DNA from: AP-16 sp036395835
GTDB lineage: Bacteria > Pseudomonadota > Alphaproteobacteria > Rhizobiales > Xanthobacteraceae
Direction: 5' to 3'
DNA: 6,734 nucleotides
Assembly (NCBI GenBank): GCA_036395835.1
Contig: DASWCW010000197.1
Coordinates: 1-6,734 of the forward strand
The position numbers and the translations under genes are program-made. Position 1 is the stretch's first letter; every line of letters begins with the position of its first letter. Positions 1 through 5,680 of the stretch are shown in pieces. Below the pieces are notes generated by a model, which did not search any database, was not told the origin of the DNA, and saw only the letters and a list, made by a program, of their open reading frames with translations.

Positions 1-5
1 ATTGA

Positions 6-22
6 ATTAGAACAATCCTAAT
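6..22. promoter_or_regulatory. Irr/ICE-like palindromic operator, site 1
   Basis: The sequence ATTAGAACAATCCTAAT is an imperfect palindrome: two 7-base arms around a 3-base centre. From memory, the iron control element bound by the Fur-family regulator Irr in Bradyrhizobium and relatives is TTTAGAA-N3-TTCTAAA. This site matches 11 of those 14 arm positions with the correct spacing. It lies about 40 bases upstream of the predicted -35 of the porin gene, so binding here could activate that promoter, or it could serve a divergent gene beyond the left edge. The assignment is by motif resemblance only. Confidence 0.42.
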
Positions 23-30
23 ATCCGTTG

Positions 31-47
31 GCTGGAAACATTCCAAT
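31..47. promoter_or_regulatory. Possible second Irr/ICE-like operator
   Basis: A second palindrome, TGGAA-ACA-TTCCA (33-45), has perfect 5-base arms. It shares the central GAA-N3-TTC of the iron control element; aligned over 17 bases it matches 9 of 14 arm positions. Its centre is 25 bases from that of site 1, on the same promoter-proximal side. Two similar palindromes so close together in an AT-rich leader suggest a paired regulator site. This one alone would be weak evidence. Confidence 0.3.
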
Positions 48-61
48 ATTTGTTTGTTTGC

Positions 62-90
62 TTGACACTGAAGTGTCACGTCGCTCTTAT
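62..90 (+). promoter_or_regulatory. Promoter of the porin / flavin redox cluster
   Basis: A perfect -35 hexamer TTGACA (62-67) is followed after 17 bases by TCTTAT (85-90), which matches the -10 consensus at four of six positions. Transcription would begin near 97, leaving a leader of about 63 bases before the ATG at 160. This is the best housekeeping-type promoter in the window and sits exactly where the porin cluster needs one. The -35 is embedded in an inverted repeat, so the promoter is probably repressible. Confidence 0.6.
63..78. promoter_or_regulatory. Palindromic operator overlapping the -35 box
   Basis: TGACACT-GA-AGTGTCA is a perfect inverted repeat with 7-base arms and a 2-base centre. 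It covers five of the six -35 bases and part of the spacer. A dimeric repressor bound here would block RNA polymerase. The size and symmetry fit TetR- or MarR-type operators. RirA iron-responsive operators are usually described as TGA-N9-TCA, whereas this one is TGA-N10-TCA, so RirA is only a loose alternative. The regulator is not encoded in the window. Confidence 0.5.
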
Positions 91-159
91 CGCGTGCGCC
101 GGCGATGCGTCGGCTGCCTTTGATTGCAGGGCCTTGAACCCGGCGAATTGGAGGGAATC

Positions 160-2004
160 ATGTGTCTGAGCGCGCGCTTCCGTGCACGAGCATCGCGGTT
201 ATCCCTGCTCGAATTTCCCGATCTCCGGGTCCGCCCGAATCCCGCTTGGCTTGCGGAGCTTCTCGACGATCTGAGCGATGCCTTGGCCGAACTCGGCTTG
301 TTTGCGCCGGCTCGAGGCTGGCGATCGGTCGCGCCGACGCGGCTCTCGAGCGAGGAACGCGCGCTCGGCGGCCCGGACGGTCGACCGCTGCAACGATCCG
401 CGAACGCTTATCGCATTTTGGCCATTCTGATCGCGGTGCTCGCGGTGTCGGCGGCCGATCCGGGTTCGGCTTTCGCCGCCGAATCCGACGCGCCGGGGCA
501 ATCGGCCGCGGTCGCGCCGGCGTCCAACGACGCGCTCCTGAAAAAGCTCGAGGCCATGGAACGGCGCATCCGCCTGCTCGAAGGCCAGCTCAAACACAAG
601 GCCGCGCCGGCCGCGGCACCGCAGGGGACCGCTCCGGCGTCCGCCACAGCGCCGCAGGTCGGACGGGCCGCAAGCCCCGCCGGAGCAGGCGCGCCGGCGG
701 CACCGAGCGAACCCGCCGCCAAGCCCAACGCGAGCAAAACCGCCGCCGCGCCGCCTGCGGCGAACAGCGCGGAAACCGCCGACAAGAGTATTCTGGGATT
801 GGTCGCTTCTCCCGTTCCGGGCCTCGCGATCGGCGCCTACGGCGAGATTAAGTTCGGCGCTTTTCAGAATCCGGCCGCCAACGGTCAATGGCAGCACGGT
901 TTCGATGGCCACCGCGTGGTGCTGCTGCCGACCTATCAGATCACCGACAACATCATCTTCAACGCCGAGATCGAGTTCGAGCACGGCGGCATCGCGTTCG
1001 ACGCGGACGACAAGCTGCACGGCTCGGTCGACGTCGAGCAGATTTTCGTCGATTTCAAGATCGTCGACCAGTTCAACTGGCGCGCACCGGGCATCGATCT
1101 CGTGCCGATCGGCTATATCAACCAGCATCACGAGCCGACCCAGTTCTACAGCGTGAACCGGCCGGAAATCTACAATGGCCTCATTCCCTCGACGTTCCGC
1201 GTGCCGGCGACGAGCGTCTACGGGCGGATCGCGGAGGGCGTGAGATACCAGCTGCAGATCAGCAGCAGCATCGAGGACTTCGGCGACGATTTCGACAAGC
1301 GCACCGACGCCAACACCGTGCCGCCGTTTCCCATGCCCTATGTCGCGGGCATCAACGGCATCGACGCGCTCGGCCTGGCGCGGCCGCCGGTCGGGGATTT
1401 CCGGCAGCTCAGCAACGACATGGCCTATGCCGGAAAGCTCGACGTGGCGCCGCCGTTCATTCCCGGGCTCGCCGCCAGCGCCAGCGTTTATTTCACCCCG
1501 AACACGACCCCGCGCGGCGCTCACGCGGACACCGGCGATCTGCTCGGCCGCTCCAGTCTCGCATTGTTCGATGCCGAGTTCCGCTACCGGGTGCCGGATA
1601 CCGGCCTGGAGCTGCGCGGCGAATACGCGCAGGCTGTGTTCGGAAATCCGGCCAATCTGCGTGCCAACAACGATTCCGATCCTACCAACAACGTCGGCAA
1701 GCGGATGTGGGGCTGGTCCGGCGAGGCCGCCTATCACGTCCCGCTCGGCACGATTCTCAGCAGCGAATGGGAGGCGGTTCCGTTCTATCGCTATACCCGG
1801 GAGAATCTGCAGACGGGCGGCTTCGCCGGGACCGACGCCAATCTGCCCACCGGCGCCGGCCAGCTGCAATTCCATACCGCCGGCATCGCCATCTTCCCGT
1901 CGCCGAAGATGGTGCTCAAGGCGACGTACCAGCGGGTAATCGATCGCGAGCCGGGCGGGGCCAAGGCGGACTCGGTCCTCGGCGCCGTCGGCTTCTTCTT
2001 TTGA
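160..2004 (+). CDS. Outer-membrane porin-like beta-barrel with coiled-coil N-terminal domain
   Basis: Predicted outer-membrane channel protein of 614 residues. The ATG at 160 is chosen because GGAGGG (150-155) precedes it by 4 bases; a TTG at 124 in the same frame has no such site. From this start, an unusual 80-residue hydrophilic stretch comes first. A signal-like hydrophobic segment follows (about 83-98), ending in SAFAA near 103-107. Next come a short coiled coil (about 125-147, DALLKKLEAMERRIRLLEGQ), an Ala/Pro-rich linker (about 148-207), and a barrel domain from about 225. The barrel has alternating strands and a C-terminal run of three phenylalanines, as expected for the assembly signal of barrel proteins. 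A segment near 320-355 (HEPTQFYSVNRPEIYNGLIP) resembles, from memory, OprP/DcaP-like porins. It is the first gene of the cluster, so the channel probably serves the substrate of the redox genes downstream. Barrel assignment is firm; the exact family and substrate are not. Confidence 0.78.
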   Translation: MCLSARFRARASRLSLLEFPDLRVRPNPAWLAELLDDLSDALAELGLFAPARGWRSVAPTRLSSEERALGGPDGRPLQRSANAYRILAILIAVLAVSAADPGSAFAAESDAPGQSAAVAPASNDALLKKLEAMERRIRLLEGQLKHKAAPAAAPQGTAPASATAPQVGRAASPAGAGAPAAPSEPAAKPNASKTAAAPPAANSAETADKSILGLVASPVPGLAIGAYGEIKFGAFQNPAANGQWQHGFDGHRVVLLPTYQITDNIIFNAEIEFEHGGIAFDADDKLHGSVDVEQIFVDFKIVDQFNWRAPGIDLVPIGYINQHHEPTQFYSVNRPEIYNGLIPSTFRVPATSVYGRIAEGVRYQLQISSSIEDFGDDFDKRTDANTVPPFPMPYVAGINGIDALGLARPPVGDFRQLSNDMAYAGKLDVAPPFIPGLAASASVYFTPNTTPRGAHADTGDLLGRSSLALFDAEFRYRVPDTGLELRGEYAQAVFGNPANLRANNDSDPTNNVGKRMWGWSGEAAYHVPLGTILSSEWEAVPFYRYTRENLQTGGFAGTDANLPTGAGQLQFHTAGIAIFPSPKMVLKATYQRVIDREPGGAKADSVLGAVGFFF

Positions 2005-2095
2005 TGGCGAGCGTGATGGCTCGACGATTTGACGCGGCCGACCGTCTCGCGTCGGTTCGCCGGCGCTCGGCGGCACCCGGTAGTACGAGTGAACC

Positions 2096-2566
2096 ATGAC
2101 TGAATGGGTGCGCTGGGCTGCGCCGGCCGCGGCGATCGTATCGATCGCATCTCCCGCGTATGCGGTTCAATACCTCTCCGTGGACCAGGCCAGGAAACAG
2201 GCATTCCCGTCCGCGACGAACTTTGTCGCGATCGACGGCCGCGCCTGGAAGGCGGAGGCCGGAGGCAGGGCGCTGGGAATTTTCGTCGTCGATCACGTGA
2301 TCGGCAAGCATCTTTATATCGACTATTCCGTCGCCTTGGACGCGGGCGGGCGCATCCATCGGGTCGAGATTCTGCAATATCGCGAGTCCTACGGCGGCGA
2401 GGTCCGGGACGCCAGCTGGCTCGGGCAATTCGTCGGAAAGACCGGCGGCAGTGCGCTACGGGTCGGCAGCGATATCCGCAATATTGCCGGCGCGACGTTG
2501 TCGTCGCTTCACGTGACCGAAGGCGTCAAGAGGATCGTCGCGCTCTATGGCAACCGCGGGCGATAG
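2096..2566 (+). CDS. Exported FMN-binding-domain protein, covalent flavin carrier
   Basis: A 156-residue protein with a Sec-type signal peptide (hydrophobic core about 7-19, cleavage after the AYA at 21-23), so it should act in the periplasm. The C-terminal half matches the FMN-binding domain shared with NqrC and RnfG. RESYGGEVR (96-104) and WLGQFVGK (108-115) lead to DIRNIAGATLSS (126-137). Thr134 in that motif is the expected site where ApbE attaches FMN through a phosphoester bond. No heme motif, iron-sulfur motif or other domain is present, so this is a minimal one-flavin carrier. Only a weak ribosome site (GAG, 2087-2089) precedes the ATG. The gene lies 91 bases after the porin gene and overlaps the transferase gene by 20 bases. 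It probably takes electrons from the membrane protein encoded third downstream and passes them to an extracytoplasmic acceptor; the acceptor is inferred. Confidence 0.85.
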   Translation: MTEWVRWAAPAAAIVSIASPAYAVQYLSVDQARKQAFPSATNFVAIDGRAWKAEAGGRALGIFVVDHVIGKHLYIDYSVALDAGGRIHRVEILQYRESYGGEVRDASWLGQFVGKTGGSALRVGSDIRNIAGATLSSLHVTEGVKRIVALYGNRGR

Positions 2567-3458
2567 CGTGCGTCGAGCGCGACCCCTCCTCGGCACGTTC
2601 GTGGAGATTGCGGTCGCCGGTCGGGCACGATCCGACATGAATGCGGCGATCGATGCCGCATTCGAGGCCATCGCCAAAGTGCACCGGCTCATGAGCTTTC
2701 AGGATGGCGGGAGCGACGTCGGGCGGCTGAACCGCGAGGCCGGCGCCCGCGCGGTCGAGGTCGACGCCTGGACGTTCGAGGTGCTGCAAGCATCGCACGA
2801 GCTGCACCGCCGCTCCGGCGGCATATTCGACATCAGCGTCGCGCCGGTGCTCCACGAGCGCGGTTTGCTCCCCCGTCTCGACGCCGAAGCGGCACCGAGC
2901 CGTTCGAGAATGCGGACCGACGGCATCGAATTGCTTTCCGGCCGCCGCGTCCGCTTTCGCAGTCCCCGTGTCAGGATCGATCTCGGCGGCATCGCCAAGG
3001 GCTTCGCGGTCGATCGCGCCCTCGATGTCCTGCGGGCTCTCGGCATGCCGAGCGGTCTGGTCAATGCCGGCGGAGATCTCGCCGGGTTCGGGCCGAATTG
3101 CCATCCGGTCCACATCCGCGATCCATGCTTTCCGCAACGATCGCTCGCACGTGTGGATCTCTCGAACGAAGCGCTGGCGTGCAGCGGCGGTCGCCACGAT
3201 CCGCTGCGTTGCTCCGATGCTTTCGACACGGCGATCATCGATCCGCGCACACGCGAGCCGGTACGCGCGGTCCGCGGCGCCGCGGTGCGCGCCCCATCCT
3301 CGATGCTCGCCGACGGACTGACGAAAGTCGTCATGATCGCCGGCGAGGGGGCGGCCGCGTTGCTGGCCGAACATGGCGCGAGCGCCTTGTTCGTTTCGCC
3401 CGCCGGAGAGGTCAGGGTCACTGCGGACTGGAAAGACGTGGTGTGCCTTGCCGCTTAG
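2547..3458 (+). CDS. apbE: FAD:protein FMN transferase (ApbE family)
   Basis: A 303-residue enzyme that cleaves FAD and transfers FMN to a Ser/Thr of a target protein, with Mg2+ as cofactor. Family motifs appear in order: RARPLLGTFVEI (10-21), HRLMSF (46-51), DISVAPV (95-101), IDLGGIAKGFAVDRA (144-158), NAGGDL (173-178), AIIDPRTREP (229-238) and ADGLTKVVMI (255-264), whose Asp/Thr fit the metal site. The evident target is the FMN-binding protein encoded immediately upstream. The ATG lies inside the end of that gene (20-base overlap), suggesting translational coupling; a GTG at 2568 is an alternative start. The protein begins directly at its catalytic domain. An in-frame stop at 2514 excludes any longer form, so no signal peptide or lipobox is possible. 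That is odd, since its target is exported and many bacterial ApbE proteins are periplasmic. Confidence 0.9.
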   Translation: MATAGDSVRRARPLLGTFVEIAVAGRARSDMNAAIDAAFEAIAKVHRLMSFQDGGSDVGRLNREAGARAVEVDAWTFEVLQASHELHRRSGGIFDISVAPVLHERGLLPRLDAEAAPSRSRMRTDGIELLSGRRVRFRSPRVRIDLGGIAKGFAVDRALDVLRALGMPSGLVNAGGDLAGFGPNCHPVHIRDPCFPQRSLARVDLSNEALACSGGRHDPLRCSDAFDTAIIDPRTREPVRAVRGAAVRAPSSMLADGLTKVVMIAGEGAAALLAEHGASALFVSPAGEVRVTADWKDVVCLAA

Positions 3459-3966
3459 TGCTCGCTTCCGCTTCGCTCTTTACGCGGCCTTTGCGACCCT
3501 TTTCGTCACCGGCGCCGCGTGGTTGATCGCGGACGCCCTGAAGGATGGCGACGACGCGGAAACGTGGCAGATCATCGCCGCCAACCTGCTCATGCTGCAC
3601 GGCGGAGCAGCGATGCTGGCCCTGATGTTGCTCGGCGCCCTGGCTCCTCTGCACGTCCAGCGCGCCTGGTCGACCAGGAAGAACCGAACCACGGGAACCG
3701 CGATGCTGAGCTTCAACGCGGTGTTCGTGGCAACCTCGTTCGGCCTATATTATGCGGGAGCCGAGGGCTTTCGCCCGTGGATCAGCGGCGTGCACATCGC
3801 CATCGGGTTTGGTTTTCCGCTGTTGTTTTTTGTTCATGTCCTGCTCGGCAGGCGGCAATCGGCCCGCCAAGCCGGCAACCCGCGCCGGATCCGCGGCGCA
3901 GACGGCGGACAGGCGAGCGGGGACAGGCAACAGCGAACACCGGGTGTACAAGTTCGACGCTGGTGA
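3448..3966 (+). CDS. Four-helix membrane protein, probable diheme b-type cytochrome
   Basis: A 172-residue membrane protein if read from the TTG at 3448, which gives an 11-base overlap with the ApbE gene. An ATG at 3373 would overlap by 86 bases and add a hydrophilic leader. There are four hydrophobic helices at about 9-30, 42-68, 88-103 and 111-133. Loops between helices 2/3 and after helix 4 are rich in Arg/Lys, while loops 1/2 and 3/4 are acidic or neutral, so both termini should be cytoplasmic. The only four histidines are His51 and His69 in helix 2 and His115 and His130 in helix 4. In this topology His51/His115 lie near the outer face and His69/His130 near the inner face, the pattern expected for two stacked b hemes crossing the membrane. 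A charged tail of about 38 residues follows. Proposed role: carrying electrons to the flavinylated partner. Bradyrhizobium FrcB, a diheme ferric reductase under Irr control, is a functional analogue from memory; homology is untested. Confidence 0.68.
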   Translation: MPLSARFRFALYAAFATLFVTGAAWLIADALKDGDDAETWQIIAANLLMLHGGAAMLALMLLGALAPLHVQRAWSTRKNRTTGTAMLSFNAVFVATSFGLYYAGAEGFRPWISGVHIAIGFGFPLLFFVHVLLGRRQSARQAGNPRRIRGADGGQASGDRQQRTPGVQVRRW

Positions 3967-4029
3967 TGAGCCGCGACTGACCGCGACGCGGCAACGCTAG
4001 CGGCGCATCGTTCCCGTCCGCCGTCCGCG

Positions 4030-4125
4030 CTACGCCGCATCCGGCTCGGCAGAGGCACGCCGCGCGCCGAAATAGGACGACAGCGTGATCGCTGCGATCA
4101 GCACCACGAGAAACAGGATTTTCAC
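4030..4125 (-). CDS. Small membrane protein of 31 residues (micro-ORF)
   Basis: A minus-strand open frame with a GTG start (complement of 4123-4125) and a TAG stop (complement of 4030-4032). A good ribosome site, AGGGGAG (complement of 4135-4141), lies 9 bases before the start. The product begins MKILFLVVLIAAI, a single hydrophobic helix, followed by SSYFGARRASAEP and a short polar tail. Third codon positions are about three-quarters G or C, like neighbouring genes. It ends 63 bases from the convergent end of the redox cluster and is divergent from the S49 peptidase gene. The function is unknown. It could be a regulatory or accessory membrane peptide, and a chance ORF cannot be excluded. The ribosome site plus the well-formed hydrophobic helix are the support. 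Confidence 0.5.
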   Translation of the reverse strand: MKILFLVVLIAAITLSSYFGARRASAEPDAA

Positions 4126-4177
4126 GGCGCGCCGCTCCCCTGATCGAAAATCGGTCCCGTGGATTTCCTAGCGCGCA

Positions 4178-4185
4178 ATGGTTAA
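4178..4185 (-). promoter_or_regulatory. Possible CtrA half-site
   Basis: The minus strand reads TTAACCAT, which from memory is a half-site of the alphaproteobacterial cell-cycle regulator CtrA. It lies in the divergent region between the 31-residue micro-ORF and the S49 peptidase gene, about 53 bases upstream of the micro-ORF start. A full TTAA-N7-TTAA site is absent, and an 8-base match can arise by chance. Confidence 0.18.
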
Positions 4186-4230
4186 GGTTTTGGCTCGCGC
4201 CTCGGCGGGAACGGATTTTTGGCCCGCGAC

Positions 4231-4259
4231 TTGAGCCGGCAGGGGTTTGCGCCTATGTG
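4231..4259 (+). promoter_or_regulatory. Candidate promoter of the S49 peptidase gene
   Basis: TTGAGC (4231-4236) and TATGTG (4254-4259) are separated by 17 bases, matching the -35 and -10 consensus at four and three positions. Transcription would begin near 4266, just before the ribosome site GGAG (4271-4274) and the ATG at 4281. The arrangement also argues against the in-frame GTG at 4257, which falls inside this -10. Confidence 0.38.
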
Positions 4260-4280
4260 CTCGCCGCATCGGAGAACAGG

Positions 4281-5159
4281 ATGCTCGATCGCCTGAGGGG
4301 CTTTCTCGCCCCGGTTCTGCCCAGCCGTTTCCGTCCCGGCCTCGCCGTGGTGCCGGTCGTGCGGCTCGCGGGCATCATCGGCTTTACCACTCCGCTGCGT
4401 CCGGGCCTGACGCTGTCCGGGATCGCGCGGTCGCTCGAGCGCGCCTTTACCTGGCCCAATGCCAAGGCCGTGGCGCTCGCGGTCAACTCGCCGGGCGGCT
4501 CGGCGGTGCAGTCGCATCTGATCTTCCGGCGCATCCGCCAGCTCGCCGAGGAGAACGCGCGGCCGGCGATCGCTTTCGTCGAGGATGTGGCCGCGTCGGG
4601 CGGCTACATGATCGCCTGTGCGGCCGATGAGATCGTTTGCGATTCGGCCTCGATTCTCGGCTCGATCGGGGTCGTGGGCGGCACCTTCGGGTTCAACCGG
4701 CTGATCGAGAAGGTCGGGATCGAGCGGCGGCTCTATACCTCCGGAGAGCGCAAGGCGATGCTCGATCCGTTCCTGCCCGAGAAGCCCGAGGACGTGGAGC
4801 GGCTCAAGTCGATCCAGCGGGAAATCCATCAAGGCTTCATCGCGCTGGTAAAATCCCGCCGCGGCGCGGCGCTGACCGGTCCGGAGGAGACGTTGTTCTC
4901 CGGCGAATATTGGACCGGGCAAAAATCCCTGGAGCTCGGCCTTGCCGATCGCGTCGGCGATCTTCGTTCCACCTTGCGCGAACGCTTCGGCGACAATCTC
5001 ACGACCCCGCTGGTGAGTGCGGAGCGCGGCTTTTTCGGCCGGCGGATTCCCGGCGTGGGCGGAACCTATCTGGGCCAACTGTGGGGCGGCACCGGGTTTG
5101 CCGAGGATGTGCTCTCGGCGATCGAAGCGCGAGCGATCTGGGCCCGCTATGGGCTATAA
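4281..5159 (+). CDS. S49 family serine peptidase (SppA-like)
   Basis: A 292-residue peptidase related to signal peptide peptidase SppA, which degrades membrane-associated and signal peptides. Seen in the sequence (numbering from 4281): the NSPGGS motif (69-74) of the substrate and oxyanion region, VAASGGYMIACAAD (103-116) with catalytic Ser106, the SILGSIGVVGG core, and SGERKAM (154-160) with the general base Lys158. EYWTGQKSLELGLAD (209-223) is the usual C-terminal family motif. The ATG at 4281 is chosen because GGAG lies 6 bases upstream. The N-terminus has no clear signal peptide or membrane helix, unlike E. coli SppA. At under half the length of E. coli SppA, it is the single-domain form, which oligomerises to bring Ser and Lys from adjacent subunits together (family knowledge). 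It is followed 69 bases later by the small membrane protein gene, probably in the same transcript. Assignment to the family is firm; the substrate is unknown. Confidence 0.9.
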   Translation: MLDRLRGFLAPVLPSRFRPGLAVVPVVRLAGIIGFTTPLRPGLTLSGIARSLERAFTWPNAKAVALAVNSPGGSAVQSHLIFRRIRQLAEENARPAIAFVEDVAASGGYMIACAADEIVCDSASILGSIGVVGGTFGFNRLIEKVGIERRLYTSGERKAMLDPFLPEKPEDVERLKSIQREIHQGFIALVKSRRGAALTGPEETLFSGEYWTGQKSLELGLADRVGDLRSTLRERFGDNLTTPLVSAERGFFGRRIPGVGGTYLGQLWGGTGFAEDVLSAIEARAIWARYGL

Positions 5160-5228
5160 GCAAGCCGCTCCGGGACGAGACTCCGGCGAAGCCCAGGTGA
5201 GCCCCGCCGGACCATTGGGGAAACCGGG

Positions 5229-5417
5229 ATGCCGCCGCTGATCATATGGGCGCTGGGCGCGTTGGGCGCGTTTGCGGTCGGACGTTGGATCGCCAACGAG
5301 GTTCGCCGCAGGAGCGCGGAATTGCAGGCGCGCCGGGAAACCGTCGGTCGAGCCGAGCGCGACCAGGCGCGGACGCTTGAGCGCGATCCCGCCACCGGAA
5401 TCTACCGGCCGAAGTAG
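5229..5417 (+). CDS. Small membrane-anchored protein of unknown function, 62 residues
   Basis: Not recognised as a named family. Residues 4-20 form one hydrophobic helix (LIIWALGALGAFAVGRW). A strongly charged, probably helical stretch rich in Arg, Glu and Gln follows (about 23-52), then a short tail, RDPATGIYRPK (52-62). Few basic residues precede the helix and many follow it, so the charged part should face the cytoplasm. GGGGAA (5217-5222) lies 6 bases before the ATG. The gene starts 69 bases after the S49 peptidase with no evident promoter between them, so co-transcription is likely. Short proteins ending in a similar RDP-x-TG-x-Y tail are, from memory, common hypothetical proteins in Hyphomicrobiales near sppA and glyQ. 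A membrane adaptor or accessory role for the peptidase is possible but speculative. Confidence 0.72.
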   Translation: MPPLIIWALGALGAFAVGRWIANEVRRRSAELQARRETVGRAERDQARTLERDPATGIYRPK

Positions 5418-5442
5418 CAATGGGTGCGGGGTTCGCCTTAAG

Positions 5443-5532
5443 TCAGCGGATCGGCGTCTGCCGTGCGCCGAACATCAGGGCCGCGAAGAACAGGGCAACA
5501 CCGCAGAAGCCGATGATTTCGAAGGGTGGCAC
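5443..5532 (-). CDS. Small membrane protein of 29 residues (micro-ORF)
   Basis: A minus-strand frame with a GTG start (complement of 5530-5532) and a TGA stop (complement of 5443-5445). The ribosome site GGAGAG lies 4 bases before the start (complement of 5537-5542). The product begins MPPFEIIGFCGVALFFAALMFGAR, shown here as MPPFEIIGFC then a hydrophobic run ending in FGAR, and closes with QTPIR. The hydrophobic helix spans about residues 6-21 and is followed by Arg, so the C-terminus is probably cytoplasmic. Third codon positions are over 80 percent G or C. The frame stays open upstream to 5724, but that longer reading is low-complexity and polar, so the short form with its ribosome site is preferred. 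No function can be assigned. Its layout resembles the 31-residue micro-ORF on the other side of the peptidase gene. Confidence 0.48.
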   Translation of the reverse strand: MPPFEIIGFCGVALFFAALMFGARQTPIR

Positions 5533-5628
5533 GCAACTCTCCGATTGTTGCGCCGCTGCGAACGGATGTATTCGCCGTTGCGCGGCTGTCGCGGCGGAGT
5601 TCCGCTCGGGTTTGCGCCTGCCGGCGGC

Positions 5629-5655
5629 TTGACCCCCTGTCGGGCCGCCGATAGG
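5629..5655 (+). promoter_or_regulatory. Weak candidate promoter for glyQ
   Basis: TTGACC (5629-5634) is a good -35, but the only -10-like sequence at a suitable distance is GATAGG (5650-5655) after a short 15-base spacer. If used, the glyQ leader would be nearly 200 bases and would contain the inverted repeat at 5681-5705. The 436 bases between the small membrane protein and glyQ otherwise hold the minus-strand 29-codon ORF and no other gene that I can support. Confidence 0.27.
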
Positions 5656-5680
5656 TTCCCCACCGCACTGCAACGTCATC

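Noticed and set aside
50..64. TTTG tandem repeat ahead of the promoter as a phase-variation tract
   Set aside because: There are only about three units, one imperfect; too short to suggest slippage.
199..2097. Minus-strand open frame of 632 codons opposite the porin gene
   Set aside because: It is low-complexity and Arg-rich, has no recognisable domain, and mirrors the codon pattern of the real plus-strand gene; typical of GC-rich DNA.
3970..3992. GCCGCG/CGCGGC hairpin after the membrane protein gene as a terminator
   Set aside because: The stem is only 6 bases with an 11-base loop and no T-tract; such pairs are frequent in GC-rich DNA.
4257..4280. Upstream GTG start for the S49 peptidase
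   Set aside because: It falls inside the likely -10 and has no ribosome site, while ATG 4281 has GGAG at 6 bases.
4182..5078. Minus-strand open frame of 298 codons opposite the S49 peptidase
   Set aside because: The plus strand carries the Ser/Lys peptidase motifs; the antisense product is charged and featureless.
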